The translations under genes and the position numbers were made by a program. The notes under the pieces were generated by a model. It did not search any database and was not told the origin of the DNA. It saw nothing but the letters and a program-made list of their open reading frames with translations. Below are positions 7,899 through 10,655 of a stretch of 10,655 bases of DNA, in pieces. Every line of letters starts with the position of its first letter. Within the stretch, counting starts at the first letter, position 1. The DNA is from Acidithiobacillus ferruginosus (GTDB lineage: Bacteria; Pseudomonadota; Gammaproteobacteria; Acidithiobacillales; Acidithiobacillaceae), in assembly GCF_018854495.1 (NCBI RefSeq), contig NZ_JABBDR010000072.1, forward strand, positions 1 to 10,655, in the 5' to 3' direction.

Positions 7899-8351
7899 TC
7901 AATCCGCAGAGAAATCCCTTTCTCTGCCGGCGGCCAGCACCCGGCGAATCGTCTCTCCGGTAAACCCCCGCCCCGCCAGAAAGCGGGCACGCTTGGCATA
8001 ATCTTTGGCGTCCGTCGGCGGCGAGTTGCCGAAACGCTTCCGACAGACGGCTTGCGCTTGCTGCAGCCAGTCAATCTCCGGGGCTGCGGTAGCCTCCACC
8101 CCTGCCCGCTGCAAGTCCTGACGCAGGCGCAACGGCCCATGCCCCTGACGCACGCGGGCACGAGTGAGCATTTCCGCATAACGCGCATCGTCCTGAGCAC
8201 CGGCGGCGACCAGCGCGTCCAGCGCCAGCGCCACGTCCCCCGCATCACATCCCGCACGAAGCAGTTTGTCACGCAACTCCAGGCGTCCATACTCCCGGCG
8301 CGCCAGCAACCGTAGCGCCAGCGCGGTGGGATCGCCGCGTTCTGCCGTCAA
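7899..8351 (-). CDS. recX: Regulatory protein RecX, RecA modulator
   Basis: 150 aa if begun at the TTG at 8351 (E. coli RecX is 166). RecX proteins bind within RecA filaments and limit their growth and activity. The family features visible are the ALRLLARREYGRLELRDKL opening (residues 11-29), the helical repeats with DDARYAEMLTRARVRQGHGP (54-73), and the LRQDLQRAGV segment. The start is unusual: the TTG follows the recA TAG with no base between, in the same frame, and there is no convincing Shine-Dalgarno in front (the preceding bases are AGCGGTCGGCTAG). The first in-frame GTG is at about codon 39 and the first ATG at about codon 61, both too late, so TTG, reinitiation after recA, or amber readthrough are the options. 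alaS follows 69 bp downstream. Confidence 0.9.
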   Translation of the reverse strand: MTAERGDPTALALRLLARREYGRLELRDKLLRAGCDAGDVALALDALVAAGAQDDARYAEMLTRARVRQGHGPLRLRQDLQRAGVEATAAPEIDWLQQAQAVCRKRFGNSPPTDAKDYAKRARFLAGRGFTGETIRRVLAAGRERDFSAD

Positions 8352-9389
8352 CTAGCCGACCGCTGCGGGCTCTACCACGTCTTCGGCAAAGGCCAGGGGG
8401 TGTCCTGCTGCCGCTGCCCGTATCCGCTGCTCGATATTGACCGCCAGTTCCGGATGCTCCTTGAGGTACTGGCGGGCATTGTCCTTGCCCTGGCCAATGC
8501 GCTCGCTCTGGTAACTGTACCAGGCGCCGCTTTTTTCGACGATGTCGAACTTCACGCCGAGGTCCACCAGTTCGGACAATCGGGAGATGCCTTCACCGTA
8601 GTAGATGGCAAATTCGGCTTCGCGGAAAGGTGGTGCAACCTTATTCTTGACCACCTTGACGCGAGTATCGTTACCTACCACTTCGTCGCCCTTTTTGATC
8701 GCGCCGATGCGGCGGATATCAAGACGCACGGAGGCGTAGAACTTTAGGGCGTTACCACCGGTGGTGGTTTCCGGACTGCCGTACATCACCCCGATTTTCA
8801 TGCGAATCTGGTTGATGAAGATGACCAGGGTGTTGGTCCGGGAAATGTTGGCGGTGAGCTTGCGCAGTGCCTGACTCATCAGACGCGCCTGCAGACCGAC
8901 GTGGGAATCGCCCATGTCGCCTTCGATTTCCGCTTTGGGGGTCAGCGCGGCCACGGAGTCGATGACGATGAGGTCCACCGCGCCGGAGCGCACCAGCATG
9001 TCGGCGATTTCCAGGGCCTGCTCGCCGGTATCGGGCTGGGAGATCAGGAGGTTTTCCAGATCGACGCCGAGCTTGTGGGCATAGCCTGGGTCGAGCGCGT
9101 GCTCGGCATCGATAAAGGCGGCGGTGCCGCCTGCAGCCTGACAACTGGCTATGGCATGCAGGGTAAGAGTCGTTTTACCGGAAGATTCCGGCCCGTAGAT
9201 CTCTACCACCCGGCCGCGGGGCAGGCCGCCAACACCCAGCGCCAGATCCAGGCCCAGCGAGCCGGTGGAGTAGACCTCGATGTCCTTGATGGCGTTATGA
9301 TCACCGAGACGCATGACGGCGCCTTTACCAAACTGTTTGTCAATCTGTGACAGGGCCGCCGAAAGGGCCTTGCTGCGCTGTTCATCCAT
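8352..9389 (-). CDS. recA: Recombinase RecA
   Basis: 345 aa. DNA-dependent ATPase that forms filaments on single-stranded DNA for homologous recombination, and the co-protease in the SOS response. Walker A GPESSGKT is at 66-73, the catalytic-region glutamate is E96 (in DAEHALDP), and Walker [11 protein letters not shown] is at 140-149. DNA-binding loop L1 lies near 156-165 and L2 near 195-210 ([20 protein letters not shown] region). The C-terminal tail is short and only mildly acidic (EDVVE). The frame is open to 9512, but [20 protein letters not shown] is the normal family start and AAGGA lies 7 nt before this ATG. recA is preceded by a pncC-like gene and followed at once, in frame, by recX. 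Nothing in the core looks damaged. Confidence 0.98.
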   Translation of the reverse strand: MDEQRSKALSAALSQIDKQFGKGAVMRLGDHNAIKDIEVYSTGSLGLDLALGVGGLPRGRVVEIYGPESSGKTTLTLHAIASCQAAGGTAAFIDAEHALDPGYAHKLGVDLENLLISQPDTGEQALEIADMLVRSGAVDLIVIDSVAALTPKAEIEGDMGDSHVGLQARLMSQALRKLTANISRTNTLVIFINQIRMKIGVMYGSPETTTGGNALKFYASVRLDIRRIGAIKKGDEVVGNDTRVKVVKNKVAPPFREAEFAIYYGEGISRLSELVDLGVKFDIVEKSGAWYSYQSERIGQGKDNARQYLKEHPELAVNIEQRIRAAAAGHPLAFAEDVVEPAAVG

Positions 9390-9396
9390 AATATTT

Positions 9397-9405
9397 TCCT
9401 TCTCC
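9397..9405 (-). promoter_or_regulatory. Ribosome binding site of recA
   Basis: Read on the - strand, GGAGAAGGA precedes the recA ATG; its AAGGA part is 7 nt from the start. This fixes the start at 9389 rather than the longer frame up to 9512, whose extra residues do not resemble RecA. Confidence 0.75.
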
Positions 9406-9510
9406 AGAATCGAGGGGTAACCCATCCTTGCAAAACACCTTGTTGTAGTGGCGCGCGGCAGGGCCTGATGATCCGGTACTGCGGGGGTCATCGGAACAAC
9501 CTTTTCCGGC

Positions 9511-9538
9511 ATTCTACCTGAGCGGGCGGGCGGGGCAA
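9511..9538 (-). promoter_or_regulatory. Candidate sigma70 promoter for recA
   Basis: On the - strand TTGCCC (9538-9533) and TAGAAT (9516-9511) are separated by 16 nt, matching the -35 box at 4 of 6 and the -10 box at 5 of 6. Transcription would start near 9504, giving a leader of about 115 nt before recA. A second, weaker option is TATAAG at 9554-9549. I saw no CTG-N10-CAG LexA box in 9390-9564. Confidence 0.45.
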
Positions 9539-9562
9539 ACGGCCGATGCTTATACGACCGAT
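9539..9562. repeat. 9-bp direct repeat upstream of recA promoter
   Basis: ACGGCCGAT (9539-9547) and ACGACCGAT (9554-9562) agree at 8 of 9 positions with a 15-bp period. They lie just after the pncC-like stop, flank a TATAAG element on the - strand and abut the proposed recA -35 box. This could be a regulator binding site or chance. Confidence 0.35.
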
Positions 9563-9564
9563 GG

Positions 9565-10410
9565 TTACCGCAACAACCCCAGCAATCCGCCCAGGGCTAC
9601 CGAACCCGCCGCATACTGCACCGACCAACGGTCTCCGTGAAAGTGACAGGTCCGCACCTGCGGTTCCATGCCCCGTGCGCCCCAGGCAATACAGACGGTA
9701 CCCACCGGCTTGCCGGGCACGGCGCCTCCCGGCCCGGCGACGCCGGTGATAGCTGCGGCGATGTCCGCTTCGTGCAATGCGCCGGCGAGCATTTCCAGGG
9801 CGGTTTCCTCCGCTACGGCCCCGACCCGCGAGAGGGTCGCTTCCTGCACCTTCAGCAACTGAATTTTCGCTTCGTTACTGTAGGTGACAAACCCGTGGCG
9901 CAGCAGCACCGAGGAGCCTGGCAGGGCGGTGATCCGCGCGGCCAGGTCACCGCCGGTACAAGATTCCGCCAGGGCGAGTCGGGTGTCCCGCGCACGGGCG
10001 CGCTGGAGTAAGGACCATTCCGGCGGCGCCATGTGCAGCGACATGGCGCACGGCGTTCCGTCCTCGACCCAATACTCGCCCGGCAAAACTTCCGGCGTGC
10101 TGCCGTTATCGTTGAATAGGCTCAAAGGCACGTCGCAAACGGGCAGGTGCGCGTTTGCCCAATCACGCAACGAGGCCCAGTCGCCGGCCGGCAGATGGGT
10201 GCGACATGATGATGTGATCCATCCCGCGGCGTTCGCAAACTCGCCAATGGCCAACGCCGTGGCGGAACTATCGGGCAAGGTGGCGACAAGTTCCACCCGG
10301 ACATCCATCCCGGACCGCCTGGCCCAGGCCGCCAGACGCTGGGCATCGGGCAGGGCGGCGGGGCGCATGGGCAAGAATATCCGCAGACGGTCCCTAGGGT
10401 TATCCATCAT
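9565..10410 (-). CDS. pncC: CinA C-terminal/PncC-type nicotinamide-nucleotide amidase with an unrecognised N-terminal region
   Basis: 281 aa. The C-terminal part (about 132-281) is a full CinA-C/PncC domain, which in E. coli deamidates nicotinamide mononucleotide for NAD recycling. Visible motifs are [17 protein letters not shown] (145-161), [16 protein letters not shown] (173-188, with the Y-S-N-x-x-K group), [12 protein letters not shown] (201-212) and ITGVAGPGG (221-229). The first 130 residues are not a recognisable MoaB-like CinA N-terminal domain; they are soluble, Trp-rich in places, and I cannot assign them. E. coli PncC is a stand-alone domain of about 165 aa, so this protein is much longer. 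The ATG at 10410 overlaps the pgpA stop (ATGA); a second ATG at 10407 follows directly, and a GTG at 10425 is a less likely start. It sits before recA as pncC does in E. coli. Confidence 0.85.
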   Translation of the reverse strand: MMDNPRDRLRIFLPMRPAALPDAQRLAAWARRSGMDVRVELVATLPDSSATALAIGEFANAAGWITSSCRTHLPAGDWASLRDWANAHLPVCDVPLSLFNDNGSTPEVLPGEYWVEDGTPCAMSLHMAPPEWSLLQRARARDTRLALAESCTGGDLAARITALPGSSVLLRHGFVTYSNEAKIQLLKVQEATLSRVGAVAEETALEMLAGALHEADIAAAITGVAGPGGAVPGKPVGTVCIAWGARGMEPQVRTCHFHGDRWSVQYAAGSVALGGLLGLLR

Positions 10411-10655
10411 AACCAACCTGCCCACAGCATCAGTCGCAGAAGAACCAGTGCCGGGATCGCCGCAGCCACATCATCGAGCATGATTCCCGTGCCTCCATGA
10501 ATATGTTTATCCAGCCAGGAAATCGGCCAGGGTTTGAGCATGTCAAAAAAGCGGAAGAGCAGGAACCCGACGAGCAGCGTCCACCAGCCGAAAGGCACCA
10601 GCCAGAGGGTGAGCAACAGACCCGCCCATTCATCCCAGACGATGGCCGGCGGGTC
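10407..10655 (-). CDS. pgpA: Phosphatidylglycerophosphatase A, C-terminal part (cut by window edge)
   Basis: 82 residues are visible; the N-terminus lies beyond the right edge. PgpA removes the phosphate from phosphatidylglycerophosphate at the inner membrane to give phosphatidylglycerol. Family signatures are present in order: DPPAIVWDEWAG near the window edge (the usual D-P-x3-V-x-D-E), GWWTLLVGFLLFRFFDMLKP in the middle, KPWPI, and then HIHGGTGIMLDDVAAA. Hydrophobic stretches flank these motifs, as expected of a membrane protein. A TTG at 10616 is not the start, because the conserved DE motif lies upstream of it in the same frame. The TGA stop overlaps the ATG of the pncC-like gene, suggesting one transcript. 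Confidence 0.93.
   Translation of the reverse strand, partial: DPPAIVWDEWAGLLLTLWLVPFGWWTLLVGFLLFRFFDMLKPWPISWLDKHIHGGTGIMLDDVAAAIPALVLLRLMLWAGWL

Noticed and set aside
5625..8315. A continuous open frame of 896 codons on the + strand opposite alaS and recX
   Set aside because: It is antisense to two genes with full family motifs. In GC-rich DNA the strand opposite a coding frame often stays open. The translation is His/Gln/Arg-rich, has no recognisable domain, and has no ribosome binding site that I could see.
9390..9512. Extended RecA beginning at 9512
   Set aside because: The extra 41 residues do not resemble RecA, and the ATG at 9389 has a proper Shine-Dalgarno and the standard N-terminus.

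Overview
The window is a densely coding, GC-rich stretch of a proteobacterial chromosome and holds two units that face each other. The left half (69-5172, + strand) is a compact operon for a cytoplasmic group 3b [NiFe]-hydrogenase, the four-subunit NAD(P)-linked 'sulfhydrogenase' type. It is followed by a dedicated maturation protease and a small exported protein. The right half (5196-10655, - strand) is the housekeeping series pgpA, pncC/cinA-like, recA, recX, alaS. The order pncC-recA-recX-alaS is familiar from Escherichia coli and other gamma/beta-proteobacteria. An H2-metabolising, GC-rich proteobacterium with this arrangement fits a chemolithoautotroph such as Acidithiobacillus. That assignment is inference from gene content and general resemblance, not from a search.

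Hydrogenase operon: hyhB (iron-sulphur beta subunit) overlaps hyhG (FAD/NAD(P)-binding gamma subunit with a [2Fe-2S] site) by 8 nt. hyhG is 4 nt from hyhS (small subunit with three [4Fe-4S] sets), and hyhS overlaps hyhL (NiFe catalytic subunit) by 17 nt. hyhL overlaps a HycI/HybD-type endopeptidase through GTGA, which in turn overlaps a Tyr/Pro/His-rich exported protein through ATGA. Together these give an electron path from NiFe centre to FeS chain to flavin to NAD(P), plus the protease that would finish the NiFe subunit by trimming its last nine residues. No hyp genes for NiFe(CN)2CO assembly are present, so these must lie elsewhere. No promoter of convincing quality is visible in the 68 nt before hyhB.

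Convergent junction: only 23 bp separate the last + strand stop from the alaS stop. A bulged inverted repeat lies there and may end transcription from one or both sides.

Housekeeping unit: alaS (877 aa) encodes alanyl-tRNA synthetase with aminoacylation, editing and C-Ala domains. recX and recA lie in the same reading frame with nothing between them but the recA amber codon; recX begins with TTG directly after TAG and has no evident ribosome binding site. recA has a 175-bp upstream gap with a plausible sigma70 promoter, a good Shine-Dalgarno, a 9-bp direct repeat, and no E. coli-type LexA box. The pncC-like gene carries about 130 N-terminal residues that I do not recognise ahead of a normal nicotinamide-nucleotide amidase domain. 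It overlaps pgpA (ATGA), which runs off the right edge.

No tRNA, rRNA, CRISPR, insertion sequence or prophage signal was seen. No stretch over 300 bp lacks a gene; the longest gap is 9390-9564.
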